Shown: positions 33,486 through 41,185 of the stretch, piece after piece
Layout: each line of letters begins with the position of its first letter
Numbering within the stretch: position 1 is the stretch's first letter
From: an uncultured Bacilli bacterium
GTDB taxonomy: Bacteria > Bacillota_I > Bacilli_A > RF39 > UBA660
Length of the DNA: 41,185 bases
NCBI GenBank assembly: GCA_947628685.1
Contig: CANRAT010000002.1
Location: 1-41,185 of the forward strand
Direction of reading: 5' to 3'
Program-made: the position numbers and the translations under genes
Notes under the pieces: generated by a model
The model's database searches: none
Seen by the model: only the letters and a program-made list of their open reading frames with translations
What the model was told of the DNA's origin: nothing

Positions 33486-33514
33486 TTAACTAAATATAAC
33501 AAATAGTGTATAAT
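33486..33514 (+). promoter_or_regulatory. Promoter of the DUF3800 gene
   Basis: TTAACT (33486-33491), 17-nt spacer, TATAAT (33509-33514). The preceding 160 bp after the sortase stop are AT-rich with no other feature seen. Confidence 0.6.
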
Positions 33515-33536
33515 TAGTATATGTGAGGTGAATATC

Positions 33537-34205
33537 ATGGACAAATTAAACATATTTGTAGATGAAACAGGTGAATTTGGATTTGGTAATGGTGCGTCAA
33601 AGTTATATGGTGTTTCATTTACTTTTCATGAGCAAAATGATGATATTATGCTTGAATTAAATAAACTAAATGATAGGTTAGAGAAAATTGGATATACTGA
33701 TATGATTCATATGGCTGACTTAATCATGAAAAGAAAAGATTATTCTAGATTTTCCATAGACAAAAGAAAAAGCATATTTAATTCAATATATCAATTTTCT
33801 AGAAAAATACCTGTAAAATATAAAACTATAATTATAGATAAAAAATATACCGATAATGGGAGAATATTAAGGCAAAAGATATCGATAGAAATTAATAATA
33901 TGGTTAAAGAACATGAAAAATATTTTAGCAAGTTTGATAGCATAGTGATGTATTATGATAATGGGCAAGAAGTATTAGGAACTATTTTAGATGCTATATT
34001 TTCAAGATATGAAGGTTTTGAACATAGAGTTGAATTTGATCATAAAGAAAAAAGATTATTTCAAGTTTCAGATATGCTTACTTATATTGATAAATACGAT
34101 TATAAATATAAAAATAAAATGCCTTTTACCAAAAGTGAAAAATATTTCTTTAATTTAGATGAAATTAGGAGAATATTAAAGGAGCTTAATAAAAAACGCT
34201 TTTAA
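33537..34205 (+). CDS. DUF3800 protein (RNase H-like)
   Basis: DUF3800 family, proteins with a predicted RNase H-like fold often found in phages and accessory islands. The opening LNIFVDETGEFG gives the first conserved acidic residue of the DExG type. KTIIID, VMYYDNGQ and FQVSDMLTYIDKY supply the later conserved acidic positions expected in this fold. Length (222 aa) is normal. ATG 33537 is used because GAGGTGA lies directly before it and overlaps GTG 33528. It is a single gene with its own promoter and terminator. Biochemical activity is not established for the family. Confidence 0.8.
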   Translation: MDKLNIFVDETGEFGFGNGASKLYGVSFTFHEQNDDIMLELNKLNDRLEKIGYTDMIHMADLIMKRKDYSRFSIDKRKSIFNSIYQFSRKIPVKYKTIIIDKKYTDNGRILRQKISIEINNMVKEHEKYFSKFDSIVMYYDNGQEVLGTILDAIFSRYEGFEHRVEFDHKEKRLFQVSDMLTYIDKYDYKYKNKMPFTKSEKYFFNLDEIRRILKELNKKRF

Positions 34206-34208
34206 CCA

Positions 34209-34238
34209 TTAAAAAAGCACCATGAAGGTTGCTTTTTT
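34209..34238 (+). terminator. Terminator after the DUF3800 gene
   Basis: AAAAAAGCA plus CC pairs with GG and TGCTTTTTT (one unpaired T), ATGAA loop; the last arm supplies the T run. Confidence 0.75.
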
Positions 34239-34664
34239 AAGCGGCGCTTGGCGCCAACACGGGTTTGATCCGATGAATTAATTCAACAGACCAAGATGTA
34301 GATATAATAACATCTACAATATTATTATATCTATTCTACAAGTAAATTATACCAAACATATTTTTAAAAGTAAATATATAAGATAAAAATTTCTTGTTTG
34401 TAGTTAGTTATTTTACACTAAATATATTTAAAATGTCAATACATTTTTACTAATTTTCTAAGATATATTATTATAATAGTACTAAAAGTAGAAAAATAAA
34501 ATTTCTGTTTAAAAACAAGATTTTATCCTGTTAAAAATAAATATAATTATTTTTTGATATACTTCAAAATTGGGTAAAGTTTTTACTGCTCCACCTTGAA
34601 TATTCGTAAATTCTTCATTCGACATATATTATACTGTAAAAATATTGAAATTCTTTTTAAAAAT
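34239..34664. other. Long non-coding gap with a GC-rich patch and palindromes
   Basis: No ORF of note. A GC-rich patch at about 34240-34270 holds the hairpin GGCGC-TTG-GCGCC. Next is a perfect 12-bp palindrome TGAATTAATTCA near 34274-34285, then the hairpin GTAGAT/ATCTAC near 34298-34317. The remaining 340 bp is AT-rich and I see nothing definite in it. The patch stands out from the surrounding base composition and could be a remnant of an RNA gene or element end. Confidence 0.4.
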
Positions 34665-34692
34665 TTGAAATTTTATAAAAAAGTTATATAAT
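34665..34692 (+). promoter_or_regulatory. Promoter of the primase-helicase gene
   Basis: TTGAAA (34665-34670), 16-nt spacer, TATAAT (34687-34692), 32 bp before the ATG. Confidence 0.6.
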
Positions 34693-34723
34693 ATATTAAA
34701 TTTATTGATTAAAGAGGTGTGAT

Positions 34724-37087
34724 ATGGATAGAAATGCTATAATTGAAACAATTAATAAAAAAACTATTGAAGCTAAAAATCTTATTGACGAAATTAGTAA
34801 TTTAAAAAAATTACTTACTAATTATGACAATCAATTGAAGCCAAGTTTTACAAATGAGGAAAAAGTAAATATTTTTATGGACTATTTTAAAGGTAGAGAT
34901 ACTATATATGCTTATCTTTCCATAGATAAAAGGGATTCAAATAAAAAGTATTATATACCTAAATGTGCGAACGAATGGAATAAAAATATTTGTAATAAAA
35001 CTATGGGTAAAAAGTGTAAAAATTGTAGATATTGGGTGGATAAACCAATAGATAAGGAAGTTATTAGAAATCACTTATTTAATAATGTCACTATAGGTAT
35101 TTATCCGATGCTAGAAGATGAAACTTGCTATTTCCTTGCTTTTGATTTTGATGATAAAAAAGATGAAAATAGCATTAAAGAAGATGTACTTGCTTTTGCT
35201 AGTGTATGTGATAAATATAATATTCCAATTGGAATTGAAAGAAGTAGATCAGGTAAAGGAATTCATGCATGGATATTTTTTAAAAACAATATAAAAGCTA
35301 TAACGGCAAGAAAAATGGGAAGCTTATTGCTATCAAAAACTATGGAGATTCGTGATAATTTAAAAATTGATTCTTTTGATAGAATGTTTCCTAATCAAGA
35401 TACTATGCCAAATGGTGGTTATGGTAACTTAATCGCACTTCCACTACAAAGTGAGCCTTCAAAATATAATAATACAGTTTTTTTGGATAGAAACTTTATT
35501 CCTTTTAATGATCAATATAGTTATTTAAGCAAAATTAGAAAGATGGATTATGATGATGTATGTGCTGTTATTAAGACATTATCCAAAAGTACTATAGATA
35601 TTAGCAGTGAAAATATTGAAATAAAAAATGAAATTAAAGATAAGCAAAAGAACAATTTTGATTTTCCAAAAAGTATAAGTGTTATTTTAAATAATATGGT
35701 TTGTATAGATAAGGCTAATTTAAGTTCTTCTGTTAAAAATTGCTTCAGAAGACTTGCAACATTTGCTAATCCCGAATTTTTTAAAAGGCAAAGGATGAGA
35801 CTTTCTGTTCATAATGTACCAATGGTAATAGATTGTAGTAAAGAGGATAATAAATATTTAATGATTCCAAGAGGAAAATTTGAATATTTATGTGAACTGT
35901 GCAACGAAAACAATGTAAAAATGAAAATTATTGATAATAGAAATAATGGTCAAAAATTAAATATAAAATTTAATGGTAAATTGAGGGATGATCAAAAAAT
36001 TGCATTAAATGAGATGTTAAAATATGAAAATGGAATACTTGAAGCTCCAACTGGGTTTGGTAAAACTGTCATATGCTGTAAATTGATTGAAAAAAGAAAC
36101 GTTAATACTCTTATAGTTACATTTAATTTATCACTATTAAAGCAATGGAAAGAAAGAATAAAAGAATTTTTAAATATTGATGAGGTAGGGCAAATTGGTG
36201 GTAGTAAAAATACTTTAACTAATAAAATTGATGTTGCAAGCATTAAAACTATTTATAATGATGGAAAATTTAATGACGTAGTTAAAAATTATGGAATGAT
36301 AATAATTGATGAATGTCATCATTCTTCTGCTTATACATATGAGGCTGCTTTAAATATGATGAATGCAAAATATGTATATGGTATGTCTGCTACTCCTGAA
36401 AAAGAAAACGGACATACACCAATTATTAAAATGCAATGTGGCAATATTAGATATAAAGTTAATATGAAAGAATATAACAAAAAATTAAATTTGTCGATGA
36501 AAGTTTATAGAAAAAATGTACATTTGAATTTTGTTAATAAAAATATAGCAGATTATAAAATTAATGAAATATATGATTTAATATCTAAAGATGTAATAAG
36601 AAATAATATTGTTATAAATGATATAGAGAAAGAATTTAAAAAAGGTAAAAATATACTTGTTTTAACTGAAAGAATTGAGCATTTAGAATATTTATATGAA
36701 AGATTATCAAATATAACAGAAAATATAATTGTATATCGTGGCGGATTAGGTAAAAAAGTAGTAAAAAAATATGATGAAATGAATTCATACATTATAGAAA
36801 ATAATGAAAATAAAATTATAATTGCTACAAGTTCATGTATTGGTGAAGGATTTGACGATTCTAGTTTAGAAGTATTATTCTTAACTATGCCTATATCTAG
36901 TATAAATAGAATAGTACAATATACAGGAAGGTTGCATAGAAAAAATGAAAATAAAAAAGAGATAATAGTTTATGATTATGTTGATGATAATTTTTCGATG
37001 ATTAGAAATATGTTTTTAAAAAGAAAGAAAGCATATGAAAAGGTTGGATACGAAGTTATTGAAAATAATTATCAAATGTCAATATGA
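34724..37087 (+). CDS. Archaeo-eukaryotic primase-SF2 helicase fusion (TOTE-like)
   Basis: 787-aa two-module protein. After a coiled N-terminus, four Cys (81, 90, 98, 101) form a likely zinc knuckle. An AEP-type primase domain follows with FDFDD (Asp141 and Asp143, metal site), SGKGIHAWIFF (176-186, nucleotide-binding His) and GNLIALPLQ (234-242). This matches the domain annotated as TOTE conflict-system primase. An SF2 helicase module starts near 420: motif I APTGFGKT (441-448), II DECHH (529-533), III SATPE, then GEGFDDSS and VI QYTGRLHRK. ATG 34724 has GAGGTGTG upstream. Such fusions occur in accessory DNA-repair or conflict systems. Its 3' end exists again as a decayed copy at 40.7 kb. 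Confidence 0.8.
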   Translation: MDRNAIIETINKKTIEAKNLIDEISNLKKLLTNYDNQLKPSFTNEEKVNIFMDYFKGRDTIYAYLSIDKRDSNKKYYIPKCANEWNKNICNKTMGKKCKNCRYWVDKPIDKEVIRNHLFNNVTIGIYPMLEDETCYFLAFDFDDKKDENSIKEDVLAFASVCDKYNIPIGIERSRSGKGIHAWIFFKNNIKAITARKMGSLLLSKTMEIRDNLKIDSFDRMFPNQDTMPNGGYGNLIALPLQSEPSKYNNTVFLDRNFIPFNDQYSYLSKIRKMDYDDVCAVIKTLSKSTIDISSENIEIKNEIKDKQKNNFDFPKSISVILNNMVCIDKANLSSSVKNCFRRLATFANPEFFKRQRMRLSVHNVPMVIDCSKEDNKYLMIPRGKFEYLCELCNENNVKMKIIDNRNNGQKLNIKFNGKLRDDQKIALNEMLKYENGILEAPTGFGKTVICCKLIEKRNVNTLIVTFNLSLLKQWKERIKEFLNIDEVGQIGGSKNTLTNKIDVASIKTIYNDGKFNDVVKNYGMIIIDECHHSSAYTYEAALNMMNAKYVYGMSATPEKENGHTPIIKMQCGNIRYKVNMKEYNKKLNLSMKVYRKNVHLNFVNKNIADYKINEIYDLISKDVIRNNIVINDIEKEFKKGKNILVLTERIEHLEYLYERLSNITENIIVYRGGLGKKVVKKYDEMNSYIIENNENKIIIATSSCIGEGFDDSSLEVLFLTMPISSINRIVQYTGRLHRKNENKKEIIVYDYVDDNFSMIRNMFLKRKKAYEKVGYEVIENNYQMSI

Positions 37088-37200
37088 TTATTTATATCAA
37101 ATTTTGACTATTTATTATAATTATATTTTTCATACTGTTTTTAACAAATCATGCTTTAGTTGATTGGTATCGATGGAAGAACAAGTAAAAGGGTTGTGCT
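36789..37200 (+). repeat. Direct repeat, copy 1 (helicase 3' end plus flank)
   Basis: This segment covers the last ~100 codons of the primase-helicase, the downstream flank and a remnant of an amidase start (ATG 37173, followed by a match to the start at 41077). It aligns with 40693-41112. Confidence 0.75.
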
Positions 37201-37261
37201 TTCCACCCAAATTTTGTTTTCCCCAAGTTAAGATGTAACAAATGAGAATTTATAAATATTG

Positions 37262-37287
37262 AGATACTTTAGGAAAAGTATCTTTTA
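37262..37287 (+). terminator. Terminator in the gap before the VbhA-like gene
   Basis: GATACTTT (37263-37270) pairs with AAAGTATC (37275-37282), AGGA loop, then TTTT. The gene it served, if not the helicase, has been lost. Confidence 0.65.
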
Positions 37288-37369
37288 TTGTCCATTTAAT
37301 ATAATGAAAAGTAAAGGATAATGTGATATAACATCTATATCAAGTAAACTTTGAAGGTGAGTGATTTTA

Positions 37370-37561
37370 ATGAATAATAATAAAATCAATGAAAAAGAAA
37401 TTCAAGAAAAAATAAGAAAAGTTGATGGTGCTATGACACAAGAGGGTATGCCATTAACGGAAGAAATAAAACAGAAACTTTATGACTGTATAATTGGGAA
37501 ATCTACAACAGATATAGAAAGAAAAAAAATAATGGAGAAATATAGGAGAATTTATGGATAA
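37370..37561 (+). CDS. VbhA-like antitoxin of a Fic toxin
   Basis: 63-aa helical protein like the VbhA-type antitoxins of class I Fic proteins, whose inhibitory helix blocks the ATP site of Fic. The pattern GAMTQEGMPLTEEIKQ corresponds to the family's S/TxxxEG helix plus linker, though the first position is Ala, not Ser/Thr. The second half, DCIIGKSTTDIERKKIMEKY, matches the conserved tail. ATG 37370 is used because AAGGTGA is nine bases upstream and abuts GTG 37361. It overlaps the fic start by 8 bp, the usual antitoxin-toxin arrangement. The toxin is truncated. Confidence 0.75.
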   Translation: MNNNKINEKEIQEKIRKVDGAMTQEGMPLTEEIKQKLYDCIIGKSTTDIERKKIMEKYRRIYG

Positions 37562-37820
37562 TAAATATAAATACACTTATGAAAGAACATCTAATTATTG
37601 TTATAAAGATATGGATGTTTTAATTAATCTATTAAATATCAAAGATGATGAAATTTTATATGATGCAGAAAGAGACCTTGTATCTTTAAGAATTTATGAA
37701 TTAAATGAAAAACCTTTAAAAGGCAATTTTGATTTTAAATATTTAAAAGATATTCATAAATATTTATTTCACGATGTTTATAGATGGGCGGGAGATAGTC
37801 GTTGTGTAACTTATGTATAA
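37554..37820 (+). pseudogene. Truncated Fic toxin (N-terminal half only)
   Basis: 88 codons of a Fic-family AMP-transferase. The opening YCYKDMDVLINLLNI, ERDLVSLRIYELNEKPLKGNFD and HKYLFHDVYRWAGDSR follow typical Fic proteins up to the WAG-R segment. The frame then runs into TYV and a TAA. The active-site HPFREGNGR motif and the C-terminal helices are absent and are not found in any frame of the next 170 bp. The protein cannot therefore AMPylate. AGGAG precedes the ATG. A 41-bp inverted repeat with a promoter begins 35 bp after the break and may mark the junction that removed the rest. Confidence 0.8.
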
Positions 37821-37854
37821 CAATTAAAGCTAAATCAATAATTTTATAAATAAG

Positions 37855-37895
37855 CATAAACCTAGGTAATCGATTGCTAATTACCTAGGTTTATG
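37855..37895. repeat. 16-bp inverted repeat overlapping a promoter
   Basis: CATAAACCTAGGTAAT (37855-37870) and its exact complement (37880-37895) flank a 9-nt loop. TTGCTA (37874-37879) starts in the loop, with a 17-nt spacer and TATAAT (37897-37902) just outside the right arm. No T run follows, so an operator or element end is more likely than a terminator. Confidence 0.75.
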
Positions 37896-37902
37896 TTATA
37901 AT
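37874..37902 (+). promoter_or_regulatory. Promoter of the UPF0158 operon
   Basis: TTGCTA (37874-37879), 17-nt spacer, TATAAT (37897-37902); the spacer is the right arm of the inverted repeat. Ninety bp of leader precede the UPF0158 start. Confidence 0.6.
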
Positions 37903-37991
37903 TGTAATACGATGAAGTGATAAATAGCATATTAAATTTCATTGCTAATTTGGAATATATAGGAGTTTAATGGGAAGGGAGTGAAGTTAAA

Positions 37992-38396
37992 ATGAAAGTA
38001 AAATTAGATGATGTTATAGAAATGTTAGAATTTGTAAATGATGGAATGGATTCCAGTGCTTATTACAATGATAAAACAAATGAATTTATTTATATAGGTG
38101 ATTATTCAGATATGAGCGAAGATGAAAAAGAAGAAATATATGATAATTGTATAGGACTACCTACTAAATATTATATTGATGAATATGGCATGATGGAAGA
38201 GTTTATAGAGACTATTGAAGATGTTAGACTTTACAATCAATTACAAATTGCCATTAATGGACGTGGTGCTTTTAGAAGATTTAAAGATACATGTATTAAT
38301 TTTGATATAATTGAAAATTGGTATAAGTTTAGAGATGAAAAGTATAAAGAAATTGCCATAGAATGGTGTAATAAAAATAATATTAAATTTGAATAG
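37992..38396 (+). CDS. UPF0158 family protein
   Basis: 134-aa acidic protein matching the UPF0158 family: KVKLDDVIEMLEFVNDG at the start, SAYYNDKTNEFIYIGD, and the diagnostic C-terminal run GRGAFRRFKDTC followed by NWYKFRDEKYKEIAIEWC. Function is unknown; members occur singly in many Gram-positives, often in accessory regions. ATG 37992 has GGGAAGGGAG upstream. It is the first of three genes (gaps 12 and 15 bp) transcribed together from the promoter within the inverted repeat. Confidence 0.8.
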   Translation: MKVKLDDVIEMLEFVNDGMDSSAYYNDKTNEFIYIGDYSDMSEDEKEEIYDNCIGLPTKYYIDEYGMMEEFIETIEDVRLYNQLQIAINGRGAFRRFKDTCINFDIIENWYKFRDEKYKEIAIEWCNKNNIKFE

Positions 38397-38408
38397 GAGT
38401 GTTTAAAA

Positions 38409-39008
38409 ATGGATGAAATATTAACTTTTAGAATTGGAATAGAAGGGTTAGAAAATAAAATATGGAGGAGTGTTGAAATACCAAGTAGAAGAACAGTAGC
38501 AGATCTTGCATATACTATACTTGCATCGTTTAATTCACTTGCGTATCATTTATATACCATTGAATACAAAGATTATTTATTCGATTGTTGGGTTTGCCCT
38601 GAAGAATACCCTGACTTTGATGAATTATCTAATGCTGTTGTAACAAAATTAAGTGAATTGAAACTAGAAAAGAATGACACTATGAAAATGGAATATGACA
38701 TGGGCTCTACTACTACTTTCAATATCATATATTTAGGTTCAAGGAAATTAAAAAGCTATAAGGAACAAGAACTTTATCCAATAGTAGTTAATGGTGAAGG
38801 TTTAGGAATGCTTGATGATATGTGCGATTTTGATTTAAAAGATATTGTTGATGATATAGATAAATTGGGTTATTCTAATCATTACTTTACTCCAGGATAT
38901 GAAACAAATAGAAAATATGATTATAGAAAGTATAATATTAAAAAGGATAATGGAGAACTAAAAGGGAAAATATTAGCAATTAAAAATGGCTATGAAGTGG
39001 GAGAATAA
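38409..39008 (+). CDS. Plasmid pRiA4b ORF-3-like protein
   Basis: 199-aa protein resembling the plasmid pRiA4b ORF-3 family (also annotated as IS1096 passenger TnpR). The first strand-helix unit reads FRIGIEGLENKIWRSVEIPS, then LAYTILASFN and YHLYTIEY. The usual YDFGD segment appears as MEYDMGSTTTFNIIYLG, and GEGLGMLDD takes the place of the G-rich PPED motif. ATG 38409 has AGGAG eight bases upstream. Function is unknown; these proteins are frequent passengers in mobile elements. It sits in the three-gene operon between UPF0158 and the large helical protein. Confidence 0.75.
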   Translation: MDEILTFRIGIEGLENKIWRSVEIPSRRTVADLAYTILASFNSLAYHLYTIEYKDYLFDCWVCPEEYPDFDELSNAVVTKLSELKLEKNDTMKMEYDMGSTTTFNIIYLGSRKLKSYKEQELYPIVVNGEGLGMLDDMCDFDLKDIVDDIDKLGYSNHYFTPGYETNRKYDYRKYNIKKDNGELKGKILAIKNGYEVGE

Positions 39009-39023
39009 TATTTAGTGAGTGTT

Positions 39024-40661
39024 ATGAATAAAAAAGATTTATATGAATTATTGGATGAATTATGTGAAAAAAGTTCAAAAGAACAAATTAAAAAATTTTT
39101 GTTTAGTGTAATTGAAAAATTATCAGATAGTCAAAATAATGAAATAATAGAACTTATTAACGAGGTCTTTAATGATGAAATACAAAGTATTAATTTAGGT
39201 GATTTGGATAAAACAATAGAAAAAATTGAAGAGCAGTTTGATTTAATTAATGTTGGTAAACTACAATTTCACTCTGAAACTTATGAAACTGATGATTATG
39301 ACTACTTTGGTGATAATTATGAAACTAGTTATTATGATTCTGAAAATATTAGTAGTATTATATTAAATGCTTATAATTTAGCTTCTATATTAATTACAAA
39401 AAAAGATTATAGAAATGCAAGAAAGATTCTTGATTTAATTGTTTTTACTAATTATTCTGTTTTAGAAGATGATAGTAATGATATTTTGGATTATGAAATA
39501 AATGATATTGTATCTTTTGAATTAGTCAATGTGGATATAAATAAAATATGTTTAACTTTATTATTTATTACCATATTAATTAGCGACAATAAACTTGAAG
39601 AAATATATAATTATTATAAATTATACACTTTTAGAAATATTAAACTCGAAGATTCTTTTAGTTTAGGGTTAGAAAAAATTAAAGATTTGGATATATTTTT
39701 GCAAAATTGGATACAATTTCTATCTCAAAAAAATGATGATATTTCTTTTAACTTATTAATCAATTCTTTAGAATATAGTAATTATGATAACTATAAAAAA
39801 GTGTTAGAAATGAACAAGATAACACATCCTAAATTATGTATAGTTATATTGAAAAAAATATATGAATTAAATAAATATAAAGAAGTTATTGAAATAGGTG
39901 AAAGCATAATTAAAGATGTGGGTGATAATATAAGAAGAGATATTGCATTACTTATAGCTGAATCTTATAAAAAATTTGATTCGAATTTTGATATTAGTCA
40001 GTGTTTATACGTAGCATTTGAATCCAGTCATAATGTATCTGATTTAATAAGGATTATAAATAATGATTATTTAGTAAAATATAAAGAAGAAATAGATATT
40101 ATAAAAGAGGATCCATATAAGAACTTAAATAGTAATGCTATAGTATTGTTTAGTTATTTTTTAGGAGAATTTGATGATTTTTTAAATTTTTTTAAAGATA
40201 ATCAAGAATATTTGGGTTGGACATATTCAAATATGAATACTTATGTGGAATTAGCATTATTTTTACTATGTGATTGGAATGAAACTGAAATAAAAAAGAA
40301 ATTAGCTAGTTCAATATGCCTTGATATAGGAGTAAGAGATGATTATAACCTTTATAATGCCGATGAAAGAGGAATTGAATATTTGAAAATTCTTAATGTT
40401 TGGAAAAAACACTTTACTATTTCTGATAAAATAAAGCAGGATTATATTGGTTGGTTAGAAAAAACAGTAGCTAAACGAGTAGATGTAATTGTTTCTAATC
40501 AACATCGTGGTTCTTACAGTAAAGTGGCATTTTTAGTTTGTATTTTAGATGAGTGTCTAGAGAATCTAAATATGAAAAATAAAGGTGAGATTATTGCGCT
40601 CTATGGAAAGAAATATTCAAAATATACTGCCTTTAAAAAAGAAATCAATAAATACAAATAA
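39024..40661 (+). CDS. Large helical-repeat protein, unrecognised
   Basis: 545-aa soluble acidic protein made largely of amphipathic helices, with TPR-like stretches such as NAYNLASILITKKDYRNARKILDLI and KLCIVILKKIYELNKYKEVIEIGE (seen in parts of less than 20 residues: NLASILITKKDYRNARKI; ILKKIYELNKYKEVIEIG). An Asp/Tyr-rich low-complexity segment lies at about residues 90-110. I do not recognise a family. ATG 39024 is preferred over GTG 39015, although the ribosome site is weak. Third gene of the operon with UPF0158 and the pRiA4b-like gene; it probably acts as a protein-interaction scaffold. Only 30-40 bp separate its stop from the second direct-repeat copy. Confidence 0.65.
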   Translation: MNKKDLYELLDELCEKSSKEQIKKFLFSVIEKLSDSQNNEIIELINEVFNDEIQSINLGDLDKTIEKIEEQFDLINVGKLQFHSETYETDDYDYFGDNYETSYYDSENISSIILNAYNLASILITKKDYRNARKILDLIVFTNYSVLEDDSNDILDYEINDIVSFELVNVDINKICLTLLFITILISDNKLEEIYNYYKLYTFRNIKLEDSFSLGLEKIKDLDIFLQNWIQFLSQKNDDISFNLLINSLEYSNYDNYKKVLEMNKITHPKLCIVILKKIYELNKYKEVIEIGESIIKDVGDNIRRDIALLIAESYKKFDSNFDISQCLYVAFESSHNVSDLIRIINNDYLVKYKEEIDIIKEDPYKNLNSNAIVLFSYFLGEFDDFLNFFKDNQEYLGWTYSNMNTYVELALFLLCDWNETEIKKKLASSICLDIGVRDDYNLYNADERGIEYLKILNVWKKHFTISDKIKQDYIGWLEKTVAKRVDVIVSNQHRGSYSKVAFLVCILDECLENLNMKNKGEIIALYGKKYSKYTAFKKEINKYK

Positions 40662-40692
40662 TATATTTTAATATAAGTTTTTATATTAGACG

Positions 40693-40990
40693 GCATAATT
40701 GAAAGATTAAAAATGAAACAAAATCATAATTGCTATAAGTTCCTGTATTGGTGAAGGGTTTGATGATTTTAGTTTAGAAGTTTTATTCTTGACTATGCTT
40801 ATATCTAGTATAAATAGAACGGTACAATATACTGGGAAAATGCATAGAAAAAATGAGAATAAAAAAGAGACAATAGTTTGTGATTATGTTGATGATAATT
40901 TTTGATGATTAGGAATATGTTTTAAAAAAAAACGGCATATATAAGGGTTGGGTATGAAGTTGTTGAAAATAATTGTCAACTGTCATTATA
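40693..40990 (+). pseudogene. Decayed copy of the primase-helicase 3' end
   Basis: About 300 bp homologous to codons ~690-787 of the helicase at 34724. GEGFDDFSLEVLFLTM, SSINRTVQYTGKMHRKNENK and VDDNF can still be read in one frame, including motif VI with Arg changed to Lys-Met. The frame is then lost at a one-base deletion after the NF codons, followed by a poly-A expansion and stops. No start or upstream helicase sequence is present. Confidence 0.8.
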
Positions 40991-41112
40991 ATTTTTATAT
41001 AAAATTTTGCCGGTATATTATAATTATATTTTTCACACTATTTTTAAATAATCATACTTTATAATAGGTGATTGTTATGGATGAAAGAGCAAGTAAAAAA
41101 GTCGTAATCGAT
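40693..41112 (+). repeat. Direct repeat, copy 2 (decayed)
   Basis: Aligns with 36789-37200 across the helicase end, the intergenic flank (TTATAATTATATTTTTCA...) and the start of the amidase reading frame; many substitutions and small indels. Confidence 0.75.
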
Positions 41113-41185
41113 GCTGGACATGGAGGTATCGGTTAAATCCAAAAATAGAAGAAATGACTATTTTGGTAAGTAAATACAAGAGTTT
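41077..41185 (+). pseudogene. Broken N-acetylmuramoyl-L-alanine amidase start
   Basis: ATG 41077 with TAGGTGATT upstream opens a frame reading MDERASKKVVIDAGHGGIG, the first strand and zinc-binding His of Amidase_3 cell-wall hydrolases. It stops at TAA 41134-41136. A shifted frame continues as NPKIEEMTILVSKYKS, resembling the next amidase helix with several residues missing. The window ends here, so the rest is unseen. A shorter remnant of the same start lies at 37173 in the first repeat copy. Confidence 0.75.

Noticed and set aside
34240..34300. tRNA or tmRNA 3' end in the GC-rich patch (GGTTTGATCC and a nearby ACCA)
   Set aside because: The flanking bases cannot form a 5-bp T stem or an acceptor stem.

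Overview
This is a very AT-rich stretch with strong GGTGA/GGAGG-type ribosome sites, frequent GTG and TTG starts, and TGA used as a stop. It carries sortases, isopeptide-domain surface proteins, a D-Ala-D-Ala-ligase-like enzyme and a ParA-ParB-DUF951-YchF block. Together these point to a walled, low-GC Gram-positive of the Bacilli/Erysipelotrichia/RF39-like gut type. I cannot name the species. The ParAB-DUF951-YchF order is the origin-proximal order of Firmicutes chromosomes, so the left half is probably chromosomal core near oriC, although I found no parS site.

Layout: (1) 0.1-3.4 kb: DUF421 membrane protein, Nudix hydrolase, TypA. (2) 3.4-5.6 kb: Rpn-family nuclease, a small XRE regulator and a Ddl-like ligase. 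(3) 5.7-14 kb: ParA, ParB, DUF951, an AbgT-type transporter, a short structured RNA, a type IV pilin-like protein, YchF, then a tightly overlapping trio (SDR reductase, YnbB-like PLP enzyme, RluA-type pseudouridine synthase). (4) 14-20.1 kb: surface-protein locus with two large proteins (thioester-like head plus CnaB/SpaA repeats), a sortase that overlaps the second one, and a membrane protein. (5) 20.2-25.6 kb: a ClpX-like AAA+ ATPase, a compact UvrD-type helicase, a lysozyme-like wall enzyme, and a second pilin-like gene. That gene has an 11-G run inside its promoter spacer and a frameshifting A8 run inside its coding region. (6) 25.6-33.3 kb: Ca2+-type P-ATPase, two lipoproteins, an Abi_2 HEPN protein, a two-gene unit under a palindromic operator, and a divergent pair made of an NPxTx surface protein and a class B sortase. 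(7) 33.5-41.2 kb: accessory region with DUF3800, a primase-helicase fusion, VbhA plus a truncated Fic, UPF0158, a pRiA4b ORF-3-like protein and a large helical protein. The last five genes lie between two direct copies of a roughly 0.4-kb segment. The second copy is decayed and ends in a broken amidase gene.

The strongest second-look signals are these. The second pilin-like gene has two separate simple-sequence tracts, G11 between -35 and -10 and A8 at a -1 frame break inside a DUF6273-like domain, which together look like a two-level phase switch. The two pilin genes share an almost identical 5' cassette. The sortase substrates carry VPxTL in place of LPxTG, every later CnaB repeat has a Cys pair, and the thioester-type heads seem to have lost the reactive Gln. 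A class B sortase faces its likely private substrate. Several strong palindromes sit inside promoters. All calls come from reading the sequence; family names are from recognised motifs and no database search was run.
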